NCBI RefSeq assembly: GCF_902489465.1
Contig: NZ_CABTZZ010000010.1
Span: 1-63,213, forward strand
Reading direction: 5' to 3'
DNA length: 63,213 bases
Source of the DNA: an uncultured Varibaculum sp.
GTDB taxonomy: Bacteria > Actinomycetota > Actinomycetes > Actinomycetales > Actinomycetaceae
Every line of letters starts with the position of its first letter. Within the stretch, counting starts at the first letter, position 1. This document shows positions 1 through 9,069 of the stretch, in pieces. The position numbers and the translations under genes are program-made. The notes under the pieces are model-generated. The model worked only from the letters and a program-made list of their open reading frames with translations. It was not told where the DNA came from and searched no databases.

Positions 1-33
1 ATGATGGAAATGTTGATTGATGGCGGGAGATAA
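1..33 (+). CDS. possible 3' end of an upstream gene
   Basis: An open frame enters from the left edge and stops at TAA 31-33, encoding MMEMLIDGGR if read from base 1. It abuts the ribosome-binding site of the signal peptidase gene, as the tail of an upstream co-transcribed gene would. Ten codons are too few to identify a family, and it could equally be non-coding. Confidence 0.25.
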   Translation: MMEMLIDGGR

Positions 34-37
34 ACGT

Positions 38-790
38 ATGAAAGATGCGCGAGAGTCAAACGATTTAGGGCTGCCGGGGACAGGTTCCTCCGCCCGAAAT
101 AGTGGCCGGCGCGCGCGTAAAACCCCCTCCAAATGGTGGTTGATGCTGCGAGAGACCCTAATGATGGTGTTCGTGGCATTAGCTATCTCCGCGATAATCA
201 AAGCTTTCTTACTGCAAGCCTTCCAGATTCCGTCCTCCTCGATGGAACAAACTCTGCAAATCAACGATCGCATTATCGTTTCCAAACTAGTACCTGACTA
301 CCGCCAACTTAACCGCGGGGACGTCATCGTTTTTCAAGATGACGATAACTGGCTGAAACGTAATGCGGATACCCCGCGTCCCTCCCTGCCAGGAAAATTA
401 CTGATTTGGGTAGGTCTGCGCCCCGACGATTCCCAGAATCACCTGGTGAAACGGATCATAGGGCTGCCAGGAGATCGAGTGCAATGCTGCGACACCAATG
501 GCAGGCTGAAAGTTAACGGAGTAAGCGTAGACGAAAGCGGGTATATCAACCCTGGAAGCGCTCCCTCCTTAATCAAATTTGATGTTACTGTGCCGGCTGG
601 AAAACTTTGGGTGATGGGCGATAACCGTTCCAATTCAGAGGATTCGCGTTTCCATATGAAAGAGCCATCCCGGGGGTTCGTTTCCCTGGATCAAGTCACC
701 GGACGGGCATTCGCCATTATGTGGCCGATAAACCGCCTATCGACGATCAAAAATACCGATGCTTTCGCGGCGGTACCGCCTGCTCCCTAA
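38..790 (+). CDS. lepB: signal peptidase I
   Basis: Type I signal peptidase, a membrane-anchored Ser/Lys protease that removes signal peptides from exported proteins. From the chosen start it has 250 residues. A basic N-terminus is followed by one membrane segment (about 36-56). The box-B motif IPSSSMEQTL carries the catalytic Ser68, KRIIGLPGD carries the likely catalytic Lys138, and the GDNRSNSEDSR motif lies near the end. Start: ATG at 38 has a gggaga ribosome-binding site 7 nt upstream; TTG 17 and ATG 20 in the same frame have none. It is followed directly by rnhB, the usual actinobacterial order. Confidence 0.95.
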   Translation: MKDARESNDLGLPGTGSSARNSGRRARKTPSKWWLMLRETLMMVFVALAISAIIKAFLLQAFQIPSSSMEQTLQINDRIIVSKLVPDYRQLNRGDVIVFQDDDNWLKRNADTPRPSLPGKLLIWVGLRPDDSQNHLVKRIIGLPGDRVQCCDTNGRLKVNGVSVDESGYINPGSAPSLIKFDVTVPAGKLWVMGDNRSNSEDSRFHMKEPSRGFVSLDQVTGRAFAIMWPINRLSTIKNTDAFAAVPPAP

Positions 791-791
791 A

Positions 792-1631
792 ATGGCAACC
801 ATACCTTCCCGTGAACTGGAACTATCTCTCCTCAAACGCACCCAAGACCGCTATGGGGCGGGCTCAGTTCTACCAGTTTCTGCTGCTAAAGTCCCTACCT
901 TACAAATGTGCTGCGTGGGCGGTATTGACGAGGTCGGCCGCGGGGCAATCGCCGGCCCGCTCGCGGTAGGGGTAGCGGTCATCGATGGCACCGAAGGAGA
1001 GCCGCCCGCCGGTTTAACCGACTCAAAACAGTTAACGCCCCGGCGGCGAGAAGCCATGTTTGACGAGCTTTCTGCCTGGCCAGCAGCCTGGGCGGTAGGA
1101 ATGGCCAGCGCCGAGGAAATCGACAAAGAAGGACTAACTCCCGCTTTGCGGATCGCCGCCTTCCGCGCCTTTAAAGTCCTGGGAGAACAGGGCTTTTCTC
1201 CGCGACTGCTGCTTTTAGATGGCAGTTTTGACTATCTGTCCGCTCCCACAGATTTATTTGCGGACGCTAGTGCGGACCAGCCGGCACCGGCGACGAGCGC
1301 GTCCTCGCAAATGCAAATCCCGCGGGAAGTTACCACCGTGGTAAAAGGGGATGGCAAATCGGTAGTTATCGCCGCCGCCTCCGTGCTAGCAAAAGTTACT
1401 CGAGATAGACTAATGAGCAACCTATCCGATCCCGGATATGGTTGGGCAAAAAACAAAGGCTATGCGTCCGCGCAACATCTGCAGGCAATTGCGCAATTGG
1501 GGCTAGATTCGTCTCATCGTCTCAGTTGGAATTTGCAGGGGGTGTCCTCTGCATCTTTAGCTAGAGCCTGGCAGGTTCGCCGGGAAAAACGGGTGCAGCC
1601 TCCGATAGTTTTCAGCACGCAGAAAGGATGA
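792..1631 (+). CDS. rnhB: ribonuclease HII
   Basis: RNase HII nicks the RNA strand of RNA-DNA hybrids and single ribonucleotides embedded in DNA. The protein has 279 residues. The first catalytic block GIDEVGRGAIAGP gives Asp46 and Glu47; further acidic motifs are in LLLLDGSFDYL and KGDGKSVVIAAASVLAKV. A linker rich in Ala, Ser and Pro between these blocks is longer than in compact homologues. ATG 792, one base after the lepB stop, is preferred over an upstream ATG at 759 that overlaps lepB. The stop overlaps the next start as ATGA. Confidence 0.94.
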   Translation: MATIPSRELELSLLKRTQDRYGAGSVLPVSAAKVPTLQMCCVGGIDEVGRGAIAGPLAVGVAVIDGTEGEPPAGLTDSKQLTPRRREAMFDELSAWPAAWAVGMASAEEIDKEGLTPALRIAAFRAFKVLGEQGFSPRLLLLDGSFDYLSAPTDLFADASADQPAPATSASSQMQIPREVTTVVKGDGKSVVIAAASVLAKVTRDRLMSNLSDPGYGWAKNKGYASAQHLQAIAQLGLDSSHRLSWNLQGVSSASLARAWQVRREKRVQPPIVFSTQKG

Positions 1632-1933
1632 CATTGGGCATTGAAGATCTAGAGGCGTACGAGAATCATCAGGAACTTGCCCTGTTTCGCGAATACCGTG
1701 ACGTGGTTTCCATTTTCAAATACGTAGTGGAAACCGATCGTCGCTTCTACCTGGCTAACCAGGTAGATGTGCAAATGCACAACAATGGTGGGGATGTTTT
1801 CTTCGAAGTAACTTTGCAAGATGCCTGGGTGTGGGATATTTATCGTCCTTCCCGCTTTGTAAATCGGGTGAAGGTCTACTCTTTCAAAGATATAAATGTC
1901 GAAAAGCTGCCAGAATCGGAAATAACTATCTAA
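1628..1933 (+). CDS. DUF2469 family protein
   Basis: A 101-residue soluble protein matching the DUF2469 family, found almost only in actinobacteria and nearly always directly after rnhB. Recognisable parts are the acidic start (IEDLEAYENHQELALFREY), the central YLANQVDVQMHNNGGDVFFEV and the AWVWDIYRPSRFV segment. Its start overlaps the rnhB stop by 4 bp (ATGA), so translation is probably coupled. The function is unknown; conserved linkage to rnhB and yraN suggests a role in nucleic-acid maintenance, which is inference only. Confidence 0.9.
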   Translation: MTLGIEDLEAYENHQELALFREYRDVVSIFKYVVETDRRFYLANQVDVQMHNNGGDVFFEVTLQDAWVWDIYRPSRFVNRVKVYSFKDINVEKLPESEITI

Positions 1934-2042
1934 AATCCGGGTCCGCTTTCGGCATTTACCTAACCGGGGTAGCAAGTGGCTGTTACCATATAAGAGAACT
2001 ACTAGACAGCTAACGATTGTAAAAAGGCGAAAGAGGCTGACA

Positions 2043-2606
2043 GTGTCCAAAATTAATACTGTAGCGCCGGACTGGTCCGGGATAGCGTTCTACAATGACT
2101 CCTTTGTCGATGTTTCCAGTGAAGATTACCGCGATAAATGGGCGATTGTTTTTTTCTACCCGGCAGATTTTTCCTATGTATGCCCCACCGAACTAGAGGA
2201 TCTAGCTGACAATTACGCCCAGCTACAGCGGATGGGGGTGGAGGTCTACTCGGTTTCTACCGATAAACATCATTCCCATAAAGCCTGGCATAACAGCTCA
2301 AAAAGGATTCAAAAGATTTCTTTTCCCATGGTGGCGGATCCTACCGGCAAGATTTCTCGGGGTTTTGGAGCTTTAGATGAAGAGTCCGGGTGTGCCTATC
2401 GTTGTACTTTTCTGATTGACCCCAGCGGGATTATTCAATACGTTGAAACCACTTCCGATGCAGTCGGACGTAGCGCGGGAGAACTACTGCGAAAAGTGCG
2501 GGCAGCGCAGTATATTTACGATCACCCCGATGAAGTATGCCCCGCGAATTGGGATCTGGGTGAAAGCACGATCACCCCGACTTTTGATCTGTCCGGGAAG
2601 CTATAA
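2043..2606 (+). CDS. ahpC: alkyl hydroperoxide reductase subunit C (peroxiredoxin)
   Basis: A 2-Cys peroxiredoxin that reduces hydrogen peroxide, organic hydroperoxides and peroxynitrite in the cytoplasm. It has 187 residues, the usual AhpC length. The peroxidatic cysteine is Cys47 in the motif FSYVCPTE, and the resolving cysteine is Cys166 in HPDEVCPANW. The start is a GTG preceded by a purine-rich gaaagagg site. It lies 2 bp upstream of ahpF, its reductase. A 109-bp gap separates it from DUF2469, so it probably has its own promoter. No regulator gene of the OxyR or PerR type is adjacent. Confidence 0.96.
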   Translation: MSKINTVAPDWSGIAFYNDSFVDVSSEDYRDKWAIVFFYPADFSYVCPTELEDLADNYAQLQRMGVEVYSVSTDKHHSHKAWHNSSKRIQKISFPMVADPTGKISRGFGALDEESGCAYRCTFLIDPSGIIQYVETTSDAVGRSAGELLRKVRAAQYIYDHPDEVCPANWDLGESTITPTFDLSGKL

Positions 2607-2608
2607 AC

Positions 2609-4165
2609 ATGTTAGAAGAAAAGATACTTGATCAGGTAAAACAAGTTATCGGGTTGATTAAATACCCGATTGAACTGGCTACGTCCTTGGACTACAGTGA
2701 ACAATCCAAGCAGACTTCAGAAATTTTGCACCAGATTGCGGGATTATCGGACTTAATCCAGGTCAAATGGGAAGAAAATCCCCGCAAACCTTCCTTTGCT
2801 ATCCGGCGCGTGGATTCTGATATCAGCGTACGGTTCGCGGGGGTACCGACCGGAACCGAGTTCAACAGCTTTGTGTTGGCGCTGCTGCAGGTAGGCGGAC
2901 ATCCGGTAAAAGCAGATGCGGATATTATTGCCGCGATCAAAGAGATTGACGAGCCCACCGAGTTCATCACCTATGTTTCGCTTTCCTGTATGAACTGTCC
3001 AGATGTGGTACAGGCCTTAAATGCGATGGCGGTGCTTAATCCGCTGATTAAACACACCACCGTAGATGGCGGGACTTTCTGGGAAGAATTCGAACATCAC
3101 CATCTACAGTCAGTGCCCACAGTGATAAAAGATGGGGAAGTATTCCTGCAGGGCAGGGTAACCCTCGAGCAGATTGTGTCCAAGATAGGGCGGGGCATGA
3201 CCGGGCTGCGACTCAAGCGATTGAACGCCCTGGAGCCCTTCGATGTGTTAGTTGTAGGGGGCGGACCTGGGGGAACTGCCGCCGCAGTTTATGCTGCTAG
3301 AAAACAGTTGCGAGTCGGGATGGTAGCCGACCGTATCGGTGGGCAAGTCCTGGAGAGCGGACAGATTGAGAACCTGATTACTCTCGAGCGGGTTCAACCG
3401 GAAGAGTTAGCGGGGACTTTCCAGGCTAACCTGCGCGATTACGCGGTGGATCAGATCAGTGGGATTCGGATAGAAAAAATCGGGGAGCGCGGCGAGGACG
3501 GCTTAATCCCGGTCACTACCGAGGGCGGGGCTCTGCTTCGGGCTCGCAGTGTGGTGATCAGTGTAGGAACCAACTTCAGACGCCTAGACATCCCCGGGGA
3601 AGAACAATACTTAAACCGAGGAGTCACCTTCTGTCCGCACTGTGATGGCCCGCTATTTGCTGACCGGAAAGTAGCGGTGATGGGAGGCGGAAACTCAGCG
3701 CTAGAAGCAGCGATTGACTTAGCGGCTCTAGCGCGGGAAGTTACCGTGATCGACCTAGCAGACCGGCTGAAAGCCGACAAGGTACTGGTCGATAGGCTCC
3801 AGGGGTTAACCAATACTAAAGTTATCCATTCTGCCAATGCCACCAGGGTGCTGGGGGATGGTCATCGCGTAACCGGCCTCGAATACCGTGACGCCGCAGG
3901 CCAGACACAGCAATTGCATTTGGATGGCATTTTTGTGCAGATCGGATCGATTCCTAACACCGATTGGTTGCAGGGAACGGTTCAAATGGAAGATGGCTAT
4001 ATCAAGGTGGATAACCGGGGTGCGACTTCGGTGCCGGGGATTTTCGCGGCTGGGGATTGTACTAATACTCCCCATAAACAGATTGTGATTGCCTTGGGAG
4101 CCGGTGCTAATGCAGCATTGAGTGCTTTTGACTACCTGATACGCAGTCCGGAACAAGCAGACTAG
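2609..4165 (+). CDS. ahpF: alkyl hydroperoxide reductase subunit F
   Basis: A flavoprotein disulfide reductase that passes electrons from NAD(P)H to AhpC. It has 518 residues, full length for AhpF. The N-terminal double-thioredoxin-fold domain carries the CMNC redox pair (Cys127, Cys130). An FAD-binding GGGPGG motif lies near 217-222, the second redox centre CPHC is at 342-345, a nucleotide-binding GGGNSALEA motif follows, and the second FAD motif GDCTNTP lies near the end. It begins 2 bp after ahpC, so the pair is clearly one transcription unit. Confidence 0.97.
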   Translation: MLEEKILDQVKQVIGLIKYPIELATSLDYSEQSKQTSEILHQIAGLSDLIQVKWEENPRKPSFAIRRVDSDISVRFAGVPTGTEFNSFVLALLQVGGHPVKADADIIAAIKEIDEPTEFITYVSLSCMNCPDVVQALNAMAVLNPLIKHTTVDGGTFWEEFEHHHLQSVPTVIKDGEVFLQGRVTLEQIVSKIGRGMTGLRLKRLNALEPFDVLVVGGGPGGTAAAVYAARKQLRVGMVADRIGGQVLESGQIENLITLERVQPEELAGTFQANLRDYAVDQISGIRIEKIGERGEDGLIPVTTEGGALLRARSVVISVGTNFRRLDIPGEEQYLNRGVTFCPHCDGPLFADRKVAVMGGGNSALEAAIDLAALAREVTVIDLADRLKADKVLVDRLQGLTNTKVIHSANATRVLGDGHRVTGLEYRDAAGQTQQLHLDGIFVQIGSIPNTDWLQGTVQMEDGYIKVDNRGATSVPGIFAAGDCTNTPHKQIVIALGAGANAALSAFDYLIRSPEQAD

Positions 4166-4326
4166 TTTAGGATTCGATTCTAGAAGGCGAGTACCCGCGC
4201 ACCTGATTGGGGGTGCTAGAGACTGACCCGGCGATTTTGCTTGTCCACAGGGAAGCTAGTTGTTGGTTTTCCTTGACCGCTAAATAAAAAGTTTAGTTCC
4301 CGATTGCAGCAGGTAATCCTTAAGGA

Positions 4327-4695
4327 ATGGGAACGAAAAACCGCGAAATCGGTGCGGCCGGGGAAGAACTTGCCGCCCGCATGCTTAAAGACAGCGGATA
4401 TCAAATAATCGAGCGCAACTGGCGGTGTCGCTATGGGGAACTCGATATTATCTGCCGGGATCCCCATTCGACAGGTCTAGTTTTTGCGGAGGTAAAAACC
4501 CGAAGCACCCGGCAATATGGGGGTGCAAAGCGGGGAATAGGGCGCGAAAAATATAGCCGCTTACGTCAATTAGTTAGCTTGTGGCTCAGCTGCCATCCCC
4601 AGGCGCGGCTCAGAGGCGGAGTGCGCATCGATATGATTGCTATCGATGCTTCCGAGGGAAAAGTGCCGGTGGTTACCCACTGTCGGGGGATCTAA
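4327..4695 (+). CDS. yraN: UPF0102 (YraN) family nuclease-like protein
   Basis: A 122-residue member of the YraN/UPF0102 family, which has a restriction-endonuclease-like fold. The motif set GELDIICRD...FAEVKTRS matches the family's E-x(n)-D-x(n)-EVK signature, and an early AAGEELAARML segment is typical. Biological function is not established; it is usually found beside comM and dprA, as here. The ribosome-binding site (aagga) is unusually close to the ATG. A 161-bp gap after ahpF probably contains the promoter for the yraN-comM-dprA-xerC run. Confidence 0.9.
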   Translation: MGTKNREIGAAGEELAARMLKDSGYQIIERNWRCRYGELDIICRDPHSTGLVFAEVKTRSTRQYGGAKRGIGREKYSRLRQLVSLWLSCHPQARLRGGVRIDMIAIDASEGKVPVVTHCRGI

Positions 4696-4696
4696 A

Positions 4697-6250
4697 ATGC
4701 CACAAATCGGAACTTGTTTTGCCCTAGGCATGGTGGGGTTAAGTGGCCACCTGATTAAAGTAGAGGCACACCACACCCAAGGTTTACCGGCGTTTGCACT
4801 GGTGGGATTGCCGGATGCTTCACTTAGAGAATCCCGGTCACGGGTGGAGGCCGCGATCGCTTCTACAGGTCTCCGCTTCGAGCCCACCCGGTTAACGGTT
4901 AATCTTTCACCCGCGGAATTACCCAAGACGGGCTCCGGTTTTGATTTGCCGATTGCACTGGCAGTAGTGGCTTCGCGCTATGCCGGGGTACAAAAACGCG
5001 CAGCCGGAATGGTGTTTTGCGGGGAACTAGGCCTGGATGGACGGGTCTATCGAGTAAAAGGAATCTTGCCACAGGTTTTGGCGGCGCGCCGCGCGGGCTT
5101 CAAGAAAGTAATGGTGGCCTCCGAGGCAGTTGCAGAGGCATCACTTATTGAAGGAATAGAGGTCATCGGGGTATCGCACCTGGTAGAGGCGCTACATTAT
5201 TTGGGGATGCGAAAAATGAAGGCGCGGGTCGCAGAACTTAGAGCCACGACAGCGCCAGCGCGGCCGAATCTGCATCCGGAGTCTATCCCAGATGATCCCC
5301 CAGATTTACAGGAGGTACGGGGAGCTTTTCTTGCTCGAAAAGCATTAGAGATTGCGGCCGCCGGAGGTCACCACCTGAGTTTTATTGGGGTTCCCGGGGC
5401 TGGAAAAACTATGTTGGCGCGTTGCCTACCGGGGATTCTACCGCCGCTTGATGATGAAGAAGCTCTAGAGGTAACTTCTATTCACTCCTTAGCGGGTACT
5501 TTCATACCTGCTCAGGGACTTATGCGTTGTCCTCCCTTTATAGCGCCGCATCACTCTGCTACGCTACCAGCGTTAATCGGAGGAGGTAGCGGCATAGCCG
5601 CCCCTGGCGCGATTTCCTTAGCGCATCGCGGCGTCCTCTTTCTTGACGAAGCTCCCGAGTTTCAATCCCGCAGTTTGGATGCTTTACGGCAACCTCTTGA
5701 AACTGCAAAGATCACGGTGCATCGTTCCCGAGCGGTAACCAGTTTTCCTGCTGCATTCCAGTTGGTGATTGCGGCAAATCCGTGTCCTTGCGGAATGTGG
5801 GGTCAATTGGGACAAGAGTGCAAATGTACTCCTTATCAGCGAGTACGCTATTTAGCCAAGCTTTCTGGTCCCCTGATGGATCGCATCGACCTACAGTGCC
5901 GGGTAGAGCGCCCTAAAATTACCGATTTAACCACTAGCGAGGTTCCAGAAAGCAGCAAGACAGTCCGCGAGCGGGTATTAGCTGCCCGTAGGCGCGCGCA
6001 ATGGCGCTGGAAAGAGCAAGGAGTAGCCCTCAATGCGCGGGTTCCGAGCCGGGTTTTGAAGCACACGCTCGATGCGGACATGAAAGCACGTCTGGATCGG
6101 CTGGTGGGGTCGGGACGGATCTCTATGCGGGGAGCTGACCGGATTTCCCGGGTAGCCTGGACGGTTGCTGATTTACAGGGACGCGACAAACCCAATCGGG
6201 AAGATTTTGGTTTGGCCTATTCACTTAAGAATTCACAACGCCCCAATTAA
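4697..6250 (+). CDS. comM: YifB/ComM family AAA+ ATPase (Mg-chelatase-like)
   Basis: A 517-residue YifB/ComM protein. ComM in Gram-negative bacteria is a hexameric helicase promoting branch migration during natural transformation; the role in actinobacteria is less certain. It has the N-terminal ChlI-like domain (from GTCFALGMVGLSGH), a Walker A motif GVPGAGKT near 231-238, the Walker B motif LFLDEAPEF, and the family signature NPCPCG. ATG 4697, one base after the yraN stop, is preferred over ATG 4637 inside yraN because MPQIGTCFALG is the typical family start. dprA follows, which supports a DNA-uptake or recombination setting. Confidence 0.93.
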   Translation: MPQIGTCFALGMVGLSGHLIKVEAHHTQGLPAFALVGLPDASLRESRSRVEAAIASTGLRFEPTRLTVNLSPAELPKTGSGFDLPIALAVVASRYAGVQKRAAGMVFCGELGLDGRVYRVKGILPQVLAARRAGFKKVMVASEAVAEASLIEGIEVIGVSHLVEALHYLGMRKMKARVAELRATTAPARPNLHPESIPDDPPDLQEVRGAFLARKALEIAAAGGHHLSFIGVPGAGKTMLARCLPGILPPLDDEEALEVTSIHSLAGTFIPAQGLMRCPPFIAPHHSATLPALIGGGSGIAAPGAISLAHRGVLFLDEAPEFQSRSLDALRQPLETAKITVHRSRAVTSFPAAFQLVIAANPCPCGMWGQLGQECKCTPYQRVRYLAKLSGPLMDRIDLQCRVERPKITDLTTSEVPESSKTVRERVLAARRRAQWRWKEQGVALNARVPSRVLKHTLDADMKARLDRLVGSGRISMRGADRISRVAWTVADLQGRDKPNREDFGLAYSLKNSQRPN

Positions 6251-6280
6251 CGGGGTCGAATCGTGGAAAGAGAGGTAAAT

Positions 6281-7450
6281 ATGGATGATAACTACCAGTA
6301 CCGTCTGGCCTGTGCCAGTTGGTCCCGGCTTACTGAGGCGGGTGATCCGGCAGCCGATTTGCTCCTTAATGAACTCGGTCCGGTTGCGGCGTTACAAATT
6401 GCCCGGCGCGCCGCCAGTGATGATCCGCAGCGCTGGCACACTTATCTTCCAGTAGAACTTTTGCGGCGCACCGGCACCGATAAATGGGATAAGAGTTTTG
6501 CCCGGTGGCGCACCCGCCTAGAAGTACTGGACTTACCAGCGCTAGAAAAGTTATTAGCGAAGGGGCACTTTAAGTTAGTTACTCGCCGGGATTCTGATTG
6601 GCCAACAACGTTTAATAACCTCAGCAATGCCCCCTGGGCTCTGTGGGCGATCGGAGATACCTCTCTACTGAACCGGGACAGCAGCAAAACCGTAGCGATG
6701 GTGGGGGCGCGCGCAGTTTCCGCCCTCGGACATGATGTCGCCACCGAACTTGCTTGGCGGTGCGCTAGCGAAGGGATCAGCCTGGTATCCGGGGGTGCTT
6801 ACGGGGTGGATTGTTTGATTCATCAGGCGTGTTTGCGTGCCTCGGCTCCCACGATCGCTCTACTTGCCGGAGGGCTGGATCGTCCTTATCCGGCTGCAAA
6901 TAGTGACTTGTTTAAACAGATTTCTCGCAGCGGTCTGTTGCTCAGTCAATACCCGCCCGGGTCGCGTCCCACGCGCTGGCGATTCTTAGATCGCAATCGC
7001 CTGATCGCGGCACTATCAGCTGCAACCGTAGTGATCCAGGCGGGTTTTCGGTCGGGAGCGCTCAACACTGCCCGCCATGCGGTAGAACTAGGCCGCCAGG
7101 TCGGGGCAGTGCCCGGGCCGATTAATCAACCCGAATGGGCAGGTTCCAACCAACTAATTAGAGACGGCGCTACTTTAATTAGCGGTGCAGAGGACGTTTT
7201 AGAAATGATTGCCCCTCTGGGGACGGTAAATAATGAAAGAGGCCGAGTGGTAAGCGGTTATCTCGACGGTTTGGATCCTTTGAGCGGGAGGATTTTGGAT
7301 GCTACTCCGATGCGTAGCCCCGCCAATATAGAGGCAATTGCCCGTGCCAGCGGGGCAGCTATCGAGGAAGTTGTCGCGGCAATGGGTAACCTGGAAATGG
7401 AGGGGCGAGTGATTCAGGTAGCCGGTAAATGGAAAAAGACGGGGGTCTAA
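6281..7450 (+). CDS. dprA: DNA-processing protein DprA
   Basis: DprA binds incoming single-stranded DNA and loads RecA during transformation; it is also widespread in bacteria not known to be competent. The protein has 389 residues. The Rossmann-like core shows MVGARAVSALG, LVSGGAYGVD, IALLAGGLDRPYP and RFLDRNRLIAALS, followed by a C-terminal winged-helix-like DprA domain from about residue 320. ATG 6281 is preferred because an agagagg site sits just upstream; a GTG at 6263 in frame has no such site. It lies in a tight run with comM and xerC. Confidence 0.93.
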   Translation: MDDNYQYRLACASWSRLTEAGDPAADLLLNELGPVAALQIARRAASDDPQRWHTYLPVELLRRTGTDKWDKSFARWRTRLEVLDLPALEKLLAKGHFKLVTRRDSDWPTTFNNLSNAPWALWAIGDTSLLNRDSSKTVAMVGARAVSALGHDVATELAWRCASEGISLVSGGAYGVDCLIHQACLRASAPTIALLAGGLDRPYPAANSDLFKQISRSGLLLSQYPPGSRPTRWRFLDRNRLIAALSAATVVIQAGFRSGALNTARHAVELGRQVGAVPGPINQPEWAGSNQLIRDGATLISGAEDVLEMIAPLGTVNNERGRVVSGYLDGLDPLSGRILDATPMRSPANIEAIARASGAAIEEVVAAMGNLEMEGRVIQVAGKWKKTGV

Positions 7451-7452
7451 GA

Positions 7453-8364
7453 ATGCGAGCAGTCAAACGGGGGGAAGTACTCGAAGATTATCGCCACTAC
7501 CTGAAATATGCGAAAGCATTTTCTGAAGCCTCAATAAAAGCATATCTGGCAGATCTGCGTGGATGGCTGGAACATTGCCACATCAAAGAAGAACAATCGA
7601 TTCTGCCTGCCTGTTCCTTACCGGCGGCGCGTAACTGGTTAGCGCACTTGCGTGCTGAAGGACAATCGAATACCACCATTGCGCGAAAGATAGCTGCGCT
7701 GCGTGCCTTCTCTAAATGGGCAAAACAAAATCAAGTGGTGGAAACGGATTTTGCGAAACAACTTCATACCCCCAAGACTGCGAAAAACCTGCCGCACTTG
7801 CTGTCAGTTGACCAAGCAAAACAATTGCTTACCTGGTGCGAAAGCCAAGCAGATAATGATGCGGTCATGGCTCGTGATTGGGCGATTTTCGAATTGATTT
7901 ATGCAACCGGGGCGCGGGTGGGAGAAATATGTGCTCTACTTCCAGCAGATATTGATTTCGAAGCCGGCACCGTACGCCTGTGGGGCAAAGGATCAAAAGA
8001 GCGAATAGTCCCCTTCAGCCATAAGGCCGCGAAAGCTCTCCGCTTTTACTTGCAGAGGGCGCGGGGTGAGCTCCAAAAGTCGCCGCCTGCTAACGCCCTC
8101 TTTTTGGGGGCGCAAGGGGGAGCAGTTTCGGAAAGGATCGTGCGGGGACATTTGCACCGCGCCTGTGCCTTAGCAGGAGTACCCGATTTAGGGCCGCATG
8201 GCCTGCGCCACTCAATGGCTTCCCATATGTTGGAGGGCGGAGCGGACCTGCGGGTAATCCAGGAAATGTTAGGACACTCTGCGCTGTCTACAACTCAGCG
8301 CTATACCCATGTAGATGCGCATCGCATAATTGGTGCTTACCAGCAGGCTTTTCCTCGGGCCTAA
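7453..8364 (+). CDS. xerC: tyrosine recombinase XerC-like
   Basis: A site-specific tyrosine recombinase of 303 residues, the size of XerC/XerD, which resolve chromosome dimers at dif. The N-terminal SAM-like core-binding domain is followed by the catalytic domain with Arg in GARVGEI, Lys in KGSKER, the HxxR box in HGLRHSMASHML, His in LGHSALSTTQ and the nucleophile Tyr in QRYTHVD. ATG 7453 lies two bases after the dprA stop; the ATG at 7429 would overlap dprA. No dif-like site was identified here. XerC rather than XerD is inferred from position next to dprA. Confidence 0.9.
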   Translation: MRAVKRGEVLEDYRHYLKYAKAFSEASIKAYLADLRGWLEHCHIKEEQSILPACSLPAARNWLAHLRAEGQSNTTIARKIAALRAFSKWAKQNQVVETDFAKQLHTPKTAKNLPHLLSVDQAKQLLTWCESQADNDAVMARDWAIFELIYATGARVGEICALLPADIDFEAGTVRLWGKGSKERIVPFSHKAAKALRFYLQRARGELQKSPPANALFLGAQGGAVSERIVRGHLHRACALAGVPDLGPHGLRHSMASHMLEGGADLRVIQEMLGHSALSTTQRYTHVDAHRIIGAYQQAFPRA

Positions 8365-8523
8365 ACTACCTAAAAAGTGCTTTTCGGTACCGGTATTATG
8401 GGCAGTTATTGCCGGTTTTCCGTCGGAGAAGTTTGTGACTGGGCAGCTGCAGACGGTGTTTGGGTAGCTGCAAATACCAGGACAGTAATCCGCGGAAAAC
8501 CGGGCAGATACTAGCCCCTGATT
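8365..8523. terminator. convergent intergenic region with long-range inverted repeat
   Basis: The gap between convergent xerC and the M23 peptidase gene contains an inverted repeat: GGTTTTCCG near 8414-8422 and CGGAAAACC near 8493-8501, about 70 bp apart. It could contribute to bidirectional termination, but there is no clean compact hairpin with a T tract, so the call is tentative. Confidence 0.3.
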
Positions 8524-9069
8524 CTAGGGATCGGGCAGGAGTCGGATAGGTCCAAAGATTAACAGTAGGGGATTTAGATAGTGATGGTCATCAATCTTGG
8601 CTCCAAAATGCAGACCCGGGTGCCCCGCCTGAAGGGTTCCAATTTTTTGGCCGGCTACCACTGCCGTCCCCACAGTTAAATCACTTTTGACCGGGGTATA
8701 GGTGGTTCGTATCAGCGCTGAATGTTTAATCGAGATGCTGGGACTGCCCGCGATGGTTCCCACAAAAAATACGGTTCCTCCGCGCGCGCTATAAACCTCA
8801 CTGCCTGTCGGAATGTTTAGATCAACTCCGCGGTGCCCGCTTCCCCAGGGGGACGCCGGGGGATTGAAGGGACGTAGAATTTTAACGGGAGAGCGACTAG
8901 GCCAATGGTAGAACCCAATTTCGCCGGATAGTTGTCGCAGATCTACCAGCTGGGCGTTACCCGCGGGGTGACCGGTAGTCGGAGCTGGCGGAGCAGGAGC
9001 GGCTGCCAGGAGACAAATGGCGGATAGCGCCGCTAAGAGTAGCAGTGGTGGGGGAGAAGATCGCTTCAT
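8524..9069 (-). CDS. secreted M23 family metallopeptidase
   Basis: A 181-residue exported LytM/M23-type zinc peptidase, probably acting on peptidoglycan cross-bridges outside the membrane. A signal peptide is evident (basic MKRSS, then a Leu/Ala-rich stretch to about residue 24, then a Pro-rich linker). Zinc ligands are expected in GHRGVDL (His79, Asp83) and in HPGLHFG (His154), with His150 also conserved. The TTYTPV strand typical of the family is present. The active-site set looks complete. A short M23 gene opposite rpsB is common in actinobacteria. Confidence 0.88.
   Translation of the reverse strand: MKRSSPPPLLLLAALSAICLLAAAPAPPAPTTGHPAGNAQLVDLRQLSGEIGFYHWPSRSPVKILRPFNPPASPWGSGHRGVDLNIPTGSEVYSARGGTVFFVGTIAGSPSISIKHSALIRTTYTPVKSDLTVGTAVVAGQKIGTLQAGHPGLHFGAKIDDHHYLNPLLLIFGPIRLLPDP

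Noticed and set aside
1934..2042. OxyR or PerR site upstream of ahpC
   Set aside because: No convincing dyad matching either consensus is present in the 109 bp.
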